Shown: one piece after another, positions 52,355-61,725 of the stretch | How positions within the stretch are numbered: the stretch's first letter is position 1 | Layout: each line of letters begins with the position of its first letter | Source of the DNA: Solwaraspora sp. WMMA2056 | GTDB lineage: Bacteria > Actinomycetota > Actinomycetes > Mycobacteriales > Micromonosporaceae | Direction of reading: 5' to 3' | Assembly (NCBI RefSeq): GCF_030345095.1 | Contig: NZ_CP128360.1 | Coordinates: 1,178,001-1,242,000, forward strand | Length of the DNA stretch: 64,000 nt | Notes under the pieces: model-generated | The model's database searches: none | What the model saw: the letters and a program-made list of their open reading frames with translations, nothing else | What the model was told of the DNA's origin: nothing | Translations under genes and position numbers: made by a program

Positions 52355-53111
52355 GACCTTCGCCGAGATCACCCGGGGCGGGCCGGTGCTGGTCGCGCTC
52401 GGCCTGGCCGCGCTCGCCGGGCTGGTCAGCTTCCTGTCACCCTGCATCCTGCCGCTGACCCCGGGCTACCTGTCGTACGTCACCGGGCTGGCCGGCTCCG
52501 ACCTGGACTCCGCCGGCGGCGACTCCGCCCGCCGGTACGGCCGGGTGCTGGCCGGCACCCTGCTGTTCGTCGGCGGCTTCACCCTGGTCTTCACGCTGAC
52601 GGCGATCCTGATGGCCGGCGTCGGCCGCTACCTGTTCGTCTACCAGCGGCCCGTCGAGATCGGCGTCGGTCTGCTGATCGTGCTGTTCGGCCTGGCCTTC
52701 CTCGGCCTGGTGCCCGGGATGCAGCGGGAGATCCGGATGCACCGGCTGCCGGAGGCCGGGCTGTTCGGGGCCCCGGTGTTCGGCGCGGTCTTCGCGCTGT
52801 CCTGGACCCCCTGCGTCAGCCCGACCCTCGGCGCGGTGATCGGCATGGCGACCGTCAGCGGCAAGACCGACCGGGCCGTCGCCCTGGCGATCGCGTACTG
52901 CCTCGGCCTCGGGCTGCCGTTCGTCATCTTCGGGCTGGCGTTCCGTCGGCTGCTCGGCGTCTTCACGGTGATCCGCCGCAACAGTCAGTGGGTCACCCGC
53001 ATCGGCGGCGTCATGCTGATCGCAGTCGGGACGGCGCTGGTCACCGGCGCCTGGAGCAGCTTCGTCATCTGGCTGCAGGCCACCGTCGGATCGGGCGAGG
53101 TCGGGATCTGA
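52347..53111 (+). CDS. ccdA: Cytochrome c biogenesis protein CcdA
   Basis: Membrane protein of 254 residues with six hydrophobic segments. The redox-active cysteines lie in FLSPCILPLTPGYLSYVTG and SWTPCVSPTLGAVIGMA. It carries electrons from cytosolic thioredoxin to the TlpA/ResA-like lipoprotein upstream. It overlaps the resB stop/start by one base (TGATG). Confidence 0.93.
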   Translation: MGETFAEITRGGPVLVALGLAALAGLVSFLSPCILPLTPGYLSYVTGLAGSDLDSAGGDSARRYGRVLAGTLLFVGGFTLVFTLTAILMAGVGRYLFVYQRPVEIGVGLLIVLFGLAFLGLVPGMQREIRMHRLPEAGLFGAPVFGAVFALSWTPCVSPTLGAVIGMATVSGKTDRAVALAIAYCLGLGLPFVIFGLAFRRLLGVFTVIRRNSQWVTRIGGVMLIAVGTALVTGAWSSFVIWLQATVGSGEVGI

Positions 53112-54670
53112 TGTCCCGGTCCGGAGCGGTACGGGCACTGCTGCGCAACTCCTGGCGGCAGCTGACCAGCATGCGTACCGCCCTGATCCTGCTCTTCTGC
53201 CTGGCGGTCGCCGCCATCCCCGGCTCCCTGCTGCCGCAGCGCGACGTCAACATCGAAAACGTCAACGCCTACTTCCAGGACAACCCCCGGCTGGCCCCGG
53301 TGCTGGACCGGCTCGGCATGTTCGACGTCTTCGCCGCGCCCTGGTTCGCCGCGATCTACCTGCTGCTGTTCACCTCGCTGGTCGGCTGCATCGTGCCCCG
53401 GCTGCGCGACCACGTCCGCGCGCTGCGGGCCGCGCCGCCGGCCGCGCCCCGCCGGCTGGACCGGCTGCCGCAGCACGCCAGCTGGACCGGCACCGGCGAC
53501 ATCACCGCGATCGCCGCGCAGCTGCGACGCCGCCGCTGGCGGGTCACCGTCACCGGCGACACCGTCAACGCCGAGAAGGGCCACCTGAAGGAGACCGGCA
53601 ACCTGGTCTTCCACCTGTCGTTGGTCGCCGTCCTGTGCGGCGTCGCGCTCGGTTCGTGGTACGGCTGGCACGGCAACCGGCTGCTGGTCGCCGGCCCGGA
53701 GACCGCGTTCTGCAACACCGTCCAGCAGTACGACGAGTACGGCCTCGGCCCGCGCGTCGCCGACACCGACCTGCCCCGGTTCTGCCTCGAACTGACCGAT
53801 TTCACGGCCACCTTCCTGGAGACCGGCCAACCGGACAGCTACACCGCCGAGGTACGGGTCGACGAAGGTGGCGGCACCCCCCGCGACGCGACGTTCTCGG
53901 TGAACTCACCGCTGCGCCTGGCCGACGCCAACGTCTACCTGCTCGGCCACGGCTACGTGCCGGTGCTGCGCTACACCGACCGGTACGGGCAGGCCCAGAC
54001 GGTCACCGCGCCGTTCCTGGCCGTCGACGACATGATCACCAGCGAGGGAGTGGCGAGCTTCCCGGACGCCAACGTCGACCCGGCCAGCGGCGAGCGCGAC
54101 CCCGACCTGCAGGTCGCGTTCGAAGGACTGTTCCTGCCGACCGCCCCGGCACAGGCACCGTACATCCGTTCCACCCATCCCGAGCTGCGCGACCCGGCGC
54201 TGATGCTGTGGGCGTACCGGGGCAACCTCGGGCTGGACGCCGGCATCCCCGGCTCGGTCTACCGCATCGACCAGAGTCAGGTGGAAGCCGGCCGGCTGCT
54301 GCCGGTCGGGGATCCGCAACTGCTGCGCGTCGGCGAGACGATGACCCTGGACGACGGCACCAGCATCGAGTTCCTGGACATCACGCAGTACGTCACCCTC
54401 TCCGTACGCCATGATCCGGGCAGCGGGCTACTGCTGGCCAGCTCGGTGCTGCTGCTCGCCGGGTTGATGCCGTCGCTGTTCGTCCGGCGGCGTCGGGTGT
54501 GGTTCCGGGTCACACCGGCCGCCCCCGGCGACGGCTCCACGACAACCGGTAGTAGCGTCATCGAGGCCGGTGGGCTGCCGCGTACCGACCATCCTGGGTT
54601 CGGCGACGAGTTCCGGGAGCTCGTCCGGGCGGTCGGCGGTGCCGGCCCGCCACGGGAAGGAACGCAGTGA
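53111..54670 (+). CDS. resB: Cytochrome c biogenesis protein ResB
   Basis: Membrane protein of 519 residues, part of the System II haem lyase with CcsB. It has an N-terminal helix pair (MRTALILLFCLAVAAIPGSLLPQ, FAAIYLLLFTSLVGCIVPR), a third helix (GNLVFHLSLVAVLCGVALG), a large extracytoplasmic domain and a C-terminal helix (LLLASSVLLLAGLMPSLFV). It overlaps ccsB by four bases. Confidence 0.93.
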   Translation: MSRSGAVRALLRNSWRQLTSMRTALILLFCLAVAAIPGSLLPQRDVNIENVNAYFQDNPRLAPVLDRLGMFDVFAAPWFAAIYLLLFTSLVGCIVPRLRDHVRALRAAPPAAPRRLDRLPQHASWTGTGDITAIAAQLRRRRWRVTVTGDTVNAEKGHLKETGNLVFHLSLVAVLCGVALGSWYGWHGNRLLVAGPETAFCNTVQQYDEYGLGPRVADTDLPRFCLELTDFTATFLETGQPDSYTAEVRVDEGGGTPRDATFSVNSPLRLADANVYLLGHGYVPVLRYTDRYGQAQTVTAPFLAVDDMITSEGVASFPDANVDPASGERDPDLQVAFEGLFLPTAPAQAPYIRSTHPELRDPALMLWAYRGNLGLDAGIPGSVYRIDQSQVEAGRLLPVGDPQLLRVGETMTLDDGTSIEFLDITQYVTLSVRHDPGSGLLLASSVLLLAGLMPSLFVRRRRVWFRVTPAAPGDGSTTTGSSVIEAGGLPRTDHPGFGDEFRELVRAVGGAGPPREGTQ

Positions 54671-55704
54671 TGGCAGAGCTGTCCGACCAACTCCTGGTCG
54701 TCACGATCTTCGCGTACCTGTTCGCGATGATCTGTCATGCGGTCGAGGCCGGTTTCGGCAGCGGCAGCCGGCGGAGCGCGCCGGTCGCGGCCCGCGACCG
54801 GGAACTCGCCACCGCCACCGTCGGTGGGTCGTCGCCGACGGTGACCGCCGTGGTGCCGGGCGCCGCTGACGACCTGATCCCGGACGGTCCGGTCTCCAGA
54901 GCGCCGACCCCGGGCGGCCCGGTCGGGCTTGAGCCGGAGCGGACCGGCTGGGCCCGCGTCGGACTCGCCGGCTGGTTCGCCATCGGCGCGACGGTCCTCG
55001 GCGCGCTGGTGCACCTCGCCGCCCTGGTCGCCCGGGGTGTCGCCGCCGAGCGGCTGCCCTGGGGCAACATGTACGAGTACGTGCTGGCCATCACCTTCGT
55101 CGGTGTCGCCGCTTGGCTGGTGATGGTCTACCGGCATCCGTCGCTGCGCCCACTCGGGCTGTTCGTCGCCCTGGTGATGGTCGCTCTGCTCGGAATGGCC
55201 GGACTGGTCTTCTACACGCCGATCACCCCGCTGGTGCCGGCGCTGGAGTCCTACTGGTACGCCATCCACGTCTCGACGATCATGGCGTCGTCCGGGGTGC
55301 TGCTGCTCGGGTCGATTCCGGCCGCGATGTTCCTGCTCCGGCACGGGTACGAGCAGGGGCGGCGCGGATTCCCGTACCTGCTGGCCAAGCGGGTGCCGGC
55401 GGCGGTGTCGCTGGAACGGCTCACCTTCGGGCTGCACGCGATCGGCTTCCCGGTCTTCACCTTCGCGGTGATCGCCGGGGCGATCTGGGCCGAACACGCC
55501 TGGTCCCGGCCGTGGGCGTGGGACCCGAAGGAGACCTGGGCGTTCATCTCCTGGGTGGTCTACGCCGGCTACCTGCACGCCCGGGCCACCCCGAGCGTAC
55601 GGCGGACCACCGTCACCTGGATCGCGATCCTCGGGTTCCTCACGATGCTGATGAACCTGATCGGCGTCAACTACTTCTTCGAGAGCCTGCACTCGTACGC
55701 CTGA
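54667..55704 (+). CDS. ccsB: Cytochrome c biogenesis protein CcsB/ResC
   Basis: Membrane protein of 345 residues that moves haem to the outside and attaches it to apocytochrome c with ResB. The tryptophan-rich WWD motif reads WAEHAWSRPWAWDPKETWAFISW. Conserved His residues lie in periplasmic loops and helices. It is the last gene of the hemL-ccsB operon and ends before the very strong hairpin at 55737. Confidence 0.94.
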   Translation: MMAELSDQLLVVTIFAYLFAMICHAVEAGFGSGSRRSAPVAARDRELATATVGGSSPTVTAVVPGAADDLIPDGPVSRAPTPGGPVGLEPERTGWARVGLAGWFAIGATVLGALVHLAALVARGVAAERLPWGNMYEYVLAITFVGVAAWLVMVYRHPSLRPLGLFVALVMVALLGMAGLVFYTPITPLVPALESYWYAIHVSTIMASSGVLLLGSIPAAMFLLRHGYEQGRRGFPYLLAKRVPAAVSLERLTFGLHAIGFPVFTFAVIAGAIWAEHAWSRPWAWDPKETWAFISWVVYAGYLHARATPSVRRTTVTWIAILGFLTMLMNLIGVNYFFESLHSYA

Positions 55705-55736
55705 CCGCCGGTCGCGCGCATCTCGTCCGTAGCCGA

Positions 55737-55790
55737 CCGGGGCGGGGGTGCATCGGTCGGAGTACTCCGACCGATGCACCCCCGCCCCGG
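55737..55790. terminator. Perfect 54-bp palindrome, bidirectional terminator
   Basis: The arms at 55737-55763 and 55764-55790 are perfect inverted repeats of 27 bp with no spacer (centre AGTACT). It lies between the convergent ccsB and LPVTG protein genes. Confidence 0.9.
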
Positions 55791-55813
55791 ACCGACCGCC
55801 TGACGGCGACGGG

Positions 55814-57391
55814 TTACTTCGACGAACTGGTCTCGTCGTCGCCGGTGACCAGCACGACCCGCTTGCGCCGGCCGAGCAGGAAGACCGCCACACCGACGAC
55901 CAGGATCGCGGCACCACCGGCCGCGACCAGCCCGGCCTGCGCGCCGGTGACCGGCAGCCCGCCGTCGCCGGCACCGCCACCACCGGATCCGCCGCCGGTG
56001 CCCGGGTGCTCACCGGTCGGGTTGATCAGCACCAGTGCCTCGTTGTTGTCCAGGTTCCGGTCGTACCACGGCTCCGGTGACCCGTCCCAGTCGACGACCT
56101 CGACCAGGCCCTCCGCGTCCGGGATCACCTCGTTGATCAGCAGGGTGAAGGTGTGCTCGAACTCCTCACCTGCCTTGATGATGATCAAGGGACTGCGGCA
56201 GATGTACCAGTCCGCGCCGGGCACCTGGTCACCGGACTCCTCCGGCGTGTGCGCGGTGCGGCAGCCCTCCGGCACCTCGGTGACCTCGGTGCCTTCCGGG
56301 GTGTGGAAGGCGAAGTAGGCGGCCGGATTGCCGGACCGGTCGAACACCGTGCCCGGTCCAAGGTTGGTCAGCCCGAGGGTCACCTCGACCTCGTCGCCGG
56401 CCACGCCGCTGGCCTCGGCACCGGCCACCGCGAAATCGGCCTGGTTGTCGACATTGAGGAACACTGAGCCGTAGTTGTCCGACTCGTCGAGATCGGCAGC
56501 CGACCGGCTGGCCACCCGGCTGCCGGTGGCGACGGCGCGTAGGGTCGCGCCTCGGCCCCGGCTCAGCTCAGCCTGGCTGGACAGGCTGACCTCGCCAGCG
56601 GGCAGCACCGTGTAGATGAGGTGCTCGCGCAGCGCGGCCTCGGTCGGCGTGACCTCGAACCCGTCGACGATCTCGAAGCCATCGCCCGGCTCCAGCTCGA
56701 GCGCGATATCGCAGACCGCGTAGTTGGAGAGCGGGTAGCTGGTGTACACGCAGTTGTCGTACTGGCCGAACTCGCTGGAGGTGACGTCGATGGTCAACTG
56801 CAGGCCGTCGGTCGGCTGGTTGCCGGCGTTGTAGCCCTCGATCGGCACCGCGACCGATTCACCGGGGGCCACCAGGCCGAGGTCCTCGTCGCCGGTGGTG
56901 ACCACCAGGTCCGGGCCGTCGCCGAGGGTGATCGTCGCCGAGCCGGATCGAGCGCCGGCGTTGGCGGCGGTGGCCGTCCAGCTGATCTGGCCGCTGTCGC
57001 CGACGTCGGCGCCGCTGGCGGCGGCCAGGCCGATCGGCATCACGAAGGAGCCGTACGGGTCGGCGTCGAACAGATCCAGCTCGCAGGTGACGGTGTCGGC
57101 GTCGACGGTGCACTGCGCCGGGAACTCCACGTCGACGACTCCGGCCAGTCCGGAGACGTCGACGGTGACCAGCGGGTCGACGATCCCGTCGCTGAGGTAG
57201 ATCTGTGCGGGGACGTACTTGCCGGGGGCACCGGGGCCGCCGATGGTGACGTCGTTGAGCCAGAACTCGAGGTAGCCGTCCTCGCCCTGGGCCGCTGCGG
57301 CGGCCGGCACGGCGGCGAGCAGCGCGCCGGCGGCGACCAGGGAAACTCCCAGGCGGGCCGAGTGGCGCCGCCGGGATGTGCGTACGAACAT
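55814..57391 (-). CDS. Secreted surface protein with LPVTG sorting signal
   Basis: Protein of 525 residues. It has a signal peptide (LVAAGALLAAVPAAAAAQ), beta-rich modules with paired Cys (QCTVDADTVTCEL, YDNCVYTSYPLSNYAVC, EGCRTAHTP...WYICRSP), a Gly-rich linker, LPVTG, a membrane helix and GRRKR. It should be anchored by a sortase. Its modules align in order with those of the protein at 17576-19087. It stands alone between terminator and promoter. Confidence 0.87.
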   Translation of the reverse strand: MFVRTSRRRHSARLGVSLVAAGALLAAVPAAAAAQGEDGYLEFWLNDVTIGGPGAPGKYVPAQIYLSDGIVDPLVTVDVSGLAGVVDVEFPAQCTVDADTVTCELDLFDADPYGSFVMPIGLAAASGADVGDSGQISWTATAANAGARSGSATITLGDGPDLVVTTGDEDLGLVAPGESVAVPIEGYNAGNQPTDGLQLTIDVTSSEFGQYDNCVYTSYPLSNYAVCDIALELEPGDGFEIVDGFEVTPTEAALREHLIYTVLPAGEVSLSSQAELSRGRGATLRAVATGSRVASRSAADLDESDNYGSVFLNVDNQADFAVAGAEASGVAGDEVEVTLGLTNLGPGTVFDRSGNPAAYFAFHTPEGTEVTEVPEGCRTAHTPEESGDQVPGADWYICRSPLIIIKAGEEFEHTFTLLINEVIPDAEGLVEVVDWDGSPEPWYDRNLDNNEALVLINPTGEHPGTGGGSGGGGAGDGGLPVTGAQAGLVAAGGAAILVVGVAVFLLGRRKRVVLVTGDDETSSSK

Positions 57392-57548
57392 GGGTGTCCT
57401 TACGAGGGATTATGGGGGACGCACGATGATAAACGGACCGTGCGACAGCGCGGGGTCCCGTCGGGACGAAGACCGGACGAACCGGACGCGGCGCGAATCA
57501 CCGCCCCGGATGGTGGCACCGGCGCCCTGGTAGGCCAGACTTGGCGAC

Positions 57549-59012
57549 ATGGCGGCTGCAGGGTTCCCGTACCAGGATCTGAAAGACTTCGTCGCGGCGC
57601 TGGAGACCGCCGGCGAGCTGCGCCGGGTCGACGTGCCGGTGGATCCCACGCTGGAGATCAGCGAGGTGGTGACCCGCACGGTCCGCGCCGGCGGCCCGGC
57701 GCTGCTGTTCGAGCGCCCCACCCGGGGTGAGATGCCGCTGGCGATCAACCTGTTCGGCACCGAGCGGCGCACCGCCATGGCGCTCGGGGTCGAGCACCTG
57801 AACGAGATCGGCGACCGGATCGGTGCCATGATCAAGCCCGACCTGCCGGTCGGCTGGTCCGGCATCCGTGACGGGCTGGGCAAGGTCATGCAGCTCACCT
57901 CGCTGCCGCCGCGCAAGGTCAAGACCGCACCGTGCCAGGAGGTCGTCTACACCGGTGCCGACGTCGACCTGAACCGGCTCCCCGGGCTGCAGGTCTGGCC
58001 GGGCGACGGCGGGATCTTCCACAACTACGGGCTCACCCACACCAAGCATCCGGAGACCGGCAAACGCAACCTGGGTCTCTACCGGCTGCAGCAGCACTCG
58101 CCCAACACCCTCGGCATGCACTGGCAGATCCACAAGGACTCGACCGCCCACCACGCGGTCGCGGAGCGGCGCGGCGAACGGCTTCCGGTGGCGGTGGCGA
58201 TCGGCTGCGACCCGGTGGTCAGCTACTCGGCGTCGGCGCCGCTGCCCGGCGACATCGACGAATACCTGTTCGCCGGGTTCCTGCGCGGCCAGCGGGTCGA
58301 GATGGTCGACTGCCGGACCGTGCCGCTGCAGGTGCCGGCGCACGCCCAGATCGTGCTGGAGGGCTACCTGGAGCCGGGCGAGCGGCTGCCGGAAGGGCCG
58401 TTCGGCGACCACACCGGCTTCTACACCCCGGTCGAACCGTTCCCGGTGCTGCACATCGAATGCATGACCTTGCAGCGCGACGCGCTCTACCACTCGATCA
58501 TCACCTCCAAGCCGCCGCAGGAGGACCACGGGCTCGGCAAGGCCACCGAACGGATCTTCCTGCCGCTGCTGCGGATGCTGATCCCGGACATCGTCGACTA
58601 CGACCTGCCGGCCGCCGGGGTGTTCCACAACTGCGTGATCGTGTCGATCCGCAAGCGCTACCCGAAGCACGCCCAGAAGATCATGTCGGCGATCTGGGGC
58701 GCCCACCTGCTGTCGCTGTCCAAGCTGATCGTCGTGGTCGACGACGACTGCGACGTGCACGACTACGCCGAGGTGGCGTTCCGTGCCTTCGGCAACGTCG
58801 ACTACTCCCGTGACCTGCTGCTCACCGAGGGCCCGGTGGACCACCTCGACCACTCGTCGTACCAGCAGTTCTGGGGCGGCAAGGCCGGCGTCGACGCGAC
58901 CCGTAAGCTGCCCACCGAGGGCTACACCCGGGGCTGGCCCGAGGAGATGACCATGTCACCGGAGATCGTGTCGCTTGTGGACAAGCGGTGGCGGGAGTAC
59001 GGGATCTCGTGA
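57549..59012 (+). CDS. UbiD-family decarboxylase, menaquinone pathway
   Basis: Prenylated-FMN-dependent decarboxylase of 487 residues (MqnL-type in the futalosine pathway). It contains YQDLKDFVAALE, the conserved GVEHLNEIGDRIG region and the catalytic Glu-Arg-Glu area in LEGYLEPGERLPEGPFGDHTGFY. It requires prenyl-FMN made by the UbiX encoded at 61077. The next gene (UbiA type) overlaps it by four bases (GTGA). Confidence 0.9.
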   Translation: MAAAGFPYQDLKDFVAALETAGELRRVDVPVDPTLEISEVVTRTVRAGGPALLFERPTRGEMPLAINLFGTERRTAMALGVEHLNEIGDRIGAMIKPDLPVGWSGIRDGLGKVMQLTSLPPRKVKTAPCQEVVYTGADVDLNRLPGLQVWPGDGGIFHNYGLTHTKHPETGKRNLGLYRLQQHSPNTLGMHWQIHKDSTAHHAVAERRGERLPVAVAIGCDPVVSYSASAPLPGDIDEYLFAGFLRGQRVEMVDCRTVPLQVPAHAQIVLEGYLEPGERLPEGPFGDHTGFYTPVEPFPVLHIECMTLQRDALYHSIITSKPPQEDHGLGKATERIFLPLLRMLIPDIVDYDLPAAGVFHNCVIVSIRKRYPKHAQKIMSAIWGAHLLSLSKLIVVVDDDCDVHDYAEVAFRAFGNVDYSRDLLLTEGPVDHLDHSSYQQFWGGKAGVDATRKLPTEGYTRGWPEEMTMSPEIVSLVDKRWREYGIS

Positions 59013-59932
59013 GCGCCGCAGCCACCACCGCCGGGCCGGCCGGCGTACCGGTCGGCCGGGTCCGGGCCTTCCTGCGGCTGGTCGCGATCGAACACTCGGT
59101 CTTCGCGCTGCCGTTCGCCTACCTGTCCGCGCTGACCGCGATGGTCAGCCTCGACGGTGGGGTCCGCTGGCTCGACCTGCTGCTGATCACCGTCGCGATG
59201 GTCGGGGCACGCACGTTCGCCATGGCCGCGAACCGGATCATCGACCGGCACGTCGACGCGCGCAATCCGCGTACCGCCGGTCGGGAGCTGGTGACCGGGG
59301 CGGTCAGCGTCCGGACGGCCTGGACCGGTGCGGTGGTCGCCCTGGTGGTCTTCCTCGGTGCCGCTGCCGCGCTGAATCCGCTCTGCCTCGTGCTCGCCCC
59401 GCTGGCGGCGGTGCCGCTGGTCGTCTACCCGTACGCCAAGCGGTTCACCAACTGGCCGCACGCGGTGCTGGGGCTGGCCCAGATGGTCGGCCCGGTCGGT
59501 GCCTGGCTGGCGGTCACCGGCACTGTCGACGGCGCCGGACCGGCGATCGTGCTCGGCGCGGCGGTCGGCCTGTGGATCGGCGGATTCGACCTCATCTACG
59601 CCTGCCAGGACGCGGAGATCGACCGCGAGATCGGGGTACGTAGCGTGCCGGCGCGGTACGGGCGGGCGTTCGCGCTGCACGCCTCGACGGCGGCGCACGT
59701 GGTGACGTTCGGGCTGTTCGGCTGGTTCGGTTTCGTGGTCGGCTTCGGCTGGCCGTGGTGGCTCGGCCTGGCCCTGACCGCCGTGGCCTTCGGCTACCAG
59801 CATCTGGTGGTCACCCCGACCGACCTGTCGAAGGTGAACCGGGCGTTCTTCACCGCCAACGGCTTCGTCGGCATCGCGCTGTTCGTCTTCGCCCTGCTCG
59901 ACCTGGTGTTCCGACTCGGCCTACGGCCCTGA
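59009..59932 (+). CDS. mqnP: UbiA-family prenyltransferase, MqnP-like
   Basis: Membrane prenyltransferase of 307 residues with about eight helices. The first Asp-rich motif reads NRIIDRHVDARNPRT and the second DAEIDREIGVRSVPARYG. It attaches the polyprenyl chain to the naphthoate ring before the UbiD-type decarboxylation. It is coupled to the ubiD-like gene. The end overlaps the convergent terpene synthase gene by 12 bases. Confidence 0.92.
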   Translation: MSAAATTAGPAGVPVGRVRAFLRLVAIEHSVFALPFAYLSALTAMVSLDGGVRWLDLLLITVAMVGARTFAMAANRIIDRHVDARNPRTAGRELVTGAVSVRTAWTGAVVALVVFLGAAAALNPLCLVLAPLAAVPLVVYPYAKRFTNWPHAVLGLAQMVGPVGAWLAVTGTVDGAGPAIVLGAAVGLWIGGFDLIYACQDAEIDREIGVRSVPARYGRAFALHASTAAHVVTFGLFGWFGFVVGFGWPWWLGLALTAVAFGYQHLVVTPTDLSKVNRAFFTANGFVGIALFVFALLDLVFRLGLRP

Positions 59933-60979
59933 CCCCGGCTCACCCGCCCGCCCGCCTCGACCTGGCGGGCGGTACCGGCCCGACTCGGCGGACCAGTCGA
60001 TGGTGCCGCGTACCGCGTGGCCGATCCCGTCCAGCAGCGCGGCGGCGGCCCGGTCGTACGCCGGCCCGAACGACGGCACCGCCGCGCGGCGGGCCGCGAA
60101 GAGGTCCAGCTGGGCGCGCCACCGCCCGGCGACCAGGTCGACGGCCGCCGCCAGTGGGATCCGGTCCGCCTCGGCCACCGCCACCACCAGGTTGTGCCCA
60201 CCGCCGACCCGCAGGTCCCCGGGGAGCGAGTACAGGTCGTTGTACCAGGAGAGCAGGTCGTTGCCGGTGTCGGCGAGCTCCCGGACCCGGGGGTGGTGGA
60301 ACACCGCGTCCGGCACCGGTTCGCCGGTGGCGAACTCGATCAACGTGTACGCGACGTTCGCCGCCGACGTGGCCCGGCGCAGCTCGACGTACTCGGCCGG
60401 GTCCGGGCGGTGGCCGGTGGCCTTGTTCCGGGCCTCGCGGACCGCACCGTCGAGGTGCTCGGCCACCGCGTCGACGAACCGCTCGCGCCACCACGGCGGC
60501 ATGGTCCGGACCAGCACCCGCCACGGCCCGGTCAGCATCCGCCGGGCCGGGCCGACGAACACCGGGCCAGCGTCGGAGTCCGGGCCGGCGTCGGACCGGG
60601 CGTCCGCGCCCGTGGTCTGCCCGGTACGCAGCAGCGCGAGGATCTCGCTGGCGACGCGGTGCAGCCGGTCCTGCTGCGGCTCGGCTACCTGGTCGAACTC
60701 GTCGTCGTTCAGGAAGAACCAGGCGAACAGCGCGGTCAGCAGACGCAGCCGGCCCAGGTCGGCGGCCGGGTAGAGGCGGGCGGCGTACCCGCCGATCTGT
60801 GCCCCGGCGAGCCGCCGGTGGGCGGTGGTGTCGGGCGGCAGGCCGCAGCGCCGCAGCCAGCCGGGCAGCCAGCCGTCGGCGGCGTGCAGGTGCGGGGAGA
60901 CCACGACCGGCAACCGGCACTGCGCCTGTAGCTCGGCCAGCAGGCCGGTGAGGTCGGTGCGGTTGCCGGAGTCCATCAC
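59921..60979 (-). CDS. Terpene synthase (class I)
   Basis: Class I terpene cyclase of 352 residues. The first metal motif is FFLNDDEFDQ (DDxxD-type, residues 92-96). The second is NDLLSWYND (240-248), which has Asp instead of the usual final Glu of the NSE triad. Soluble, so it probably cyclises farnesyl or geranyl diphosphate. It lies antisense between two menaquinone genes, without partner tailoring genes. The ATG at 60976 is an equal candidate. Confidence 0.87.
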   Translation of the reverse strand: MMDSGNRTDLTGLLAELQAQCRLPVVVSPHLHAADGWLPGWLRRCGLPPDTTAHRRLAGAQIGGYAARLYPAADLGRLRLLTALFAWFFLNDDEFDQVAEPQQDRLHRVASEILALLRTGQTTGADARSDAGPDSDAGPVFVGPARRMLTGPWRVLVRTMPPWWRERFVDAVAEHLDGAVREARNKATGHRPDPAEYVELRRATSAANVAYTLIEFATGEPVPDAVFHHPRVRELADTGNDLLSWYNDLYSLPGDLRVGGGHNLVVAVAEADRIPLAAAVDLVAGRWRAQLDLFAARRAAVPSFGPAYDRAAAALLDGIGHAVRGTIDWSAESGRYRPPGRGGRAGEPGSGP

Positions 60980-61076
60980 CTACCTGCGTGGTTGCTGCCA
61001 CAGTGTCCGTACGGGGTGCGACCTACCCTATGGGGTGATCGTGCTGGGCGACAGCCGGTGAGTGGACGGGGAGCAG

Positions 61077-61721
61077 ATGAGAAGACCGTGGGTGATCGGC
61101 GTCTCGGGTGCCTCCGGTACGCCGTACCCGGCGGCGGTGCTGCGGGCCCTGCTCGACGCCGGGCATCCGGTGGACCTGGTGGTGTCGCGGGCGGCCCGGC
61201 TCACCATCCTCGACGAGACCGGTGGACCGTTGCGCGACAGCCACTGGCGCGACGATCTCGGCCGGTGGCTCGGCCGTGCGGTGCACGACGCGGACGTCCG
61301 GTTCTGGCCGGCGGGTGACCTGGCCGCCGGTCCGAGCAGCGGCTCCTATCCGGCGCGGGGGATGGTGGTGGTGCCGGCCAGCACGGCTGCCTGCGCCGGG
61401 ATCGCGATCGGGCTGTCCAAGGACCTGCTGCAGCGGGCAGCCGAGGTGAACCTGAAGGAGCGCCGACCGGTGGTGCTGGTCCCCCGGGAGACCCCGGTGA
61501 CCCGCAGTCATCTGGAGCACCTGATCACCCTGCACGACGCGGGAGCGGTGGTGCTGCCGGCGAGCCCCGGCTTCTACAGTGCGGGTGCGGCCGCCTCCGC
61601 CGCCCAGCTGGTCGACTTCGTCGCCGGCAAGGTGCTGGACGCGCTCGGCGTACCGCATTCGTTGTTCCGCCGGTGGTCCGGCGAGCTCGGCGCGGCCCGC
61701 GACGCGCCGGCTGGGTCCTGA
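61077..61721 (+). CDS. ubiX: UbiX-family flavin prenyltransferase
   Basis: Protein of 214 residues that makes prenyl-FMN for UbiD-type decarboxylases. It contains VIGVSGASGTPYPAAVLRALL, the FMN site VVPASTAACAGIAIGLSKDLLQRAAEVNLKERRPVVLVPRETP and a C-terminal FVAGKVLDALGV. GGGGAG before the ATG at 61077 decides the start; a GTG at 61062 is possible. It belongs with the UbiD/MqnP genes upstream, from which it is separated by the antisense terpene synthase. Confidence 0.92.
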   Translation: MRRPWVIGVSGASGTPYPAAVLRALLDAGHPVDLVVSRAARLTILDETGGPLRDSHWRDDLGRWLGRAVHDADVRFWPAGDLAAGPSSGSYPARGMVVVPASTAACAGIAIGLSKDLLQRAAEVNLKERRPVVLVPRETPVTRSHLEHLITLHDAGAVVLPASPGFYSAGAAASAAQLVDFVAGKVLDALGVPHSLFRRWSGELGAARDAPAGS

Positions 61722-61725
61722 CGGG

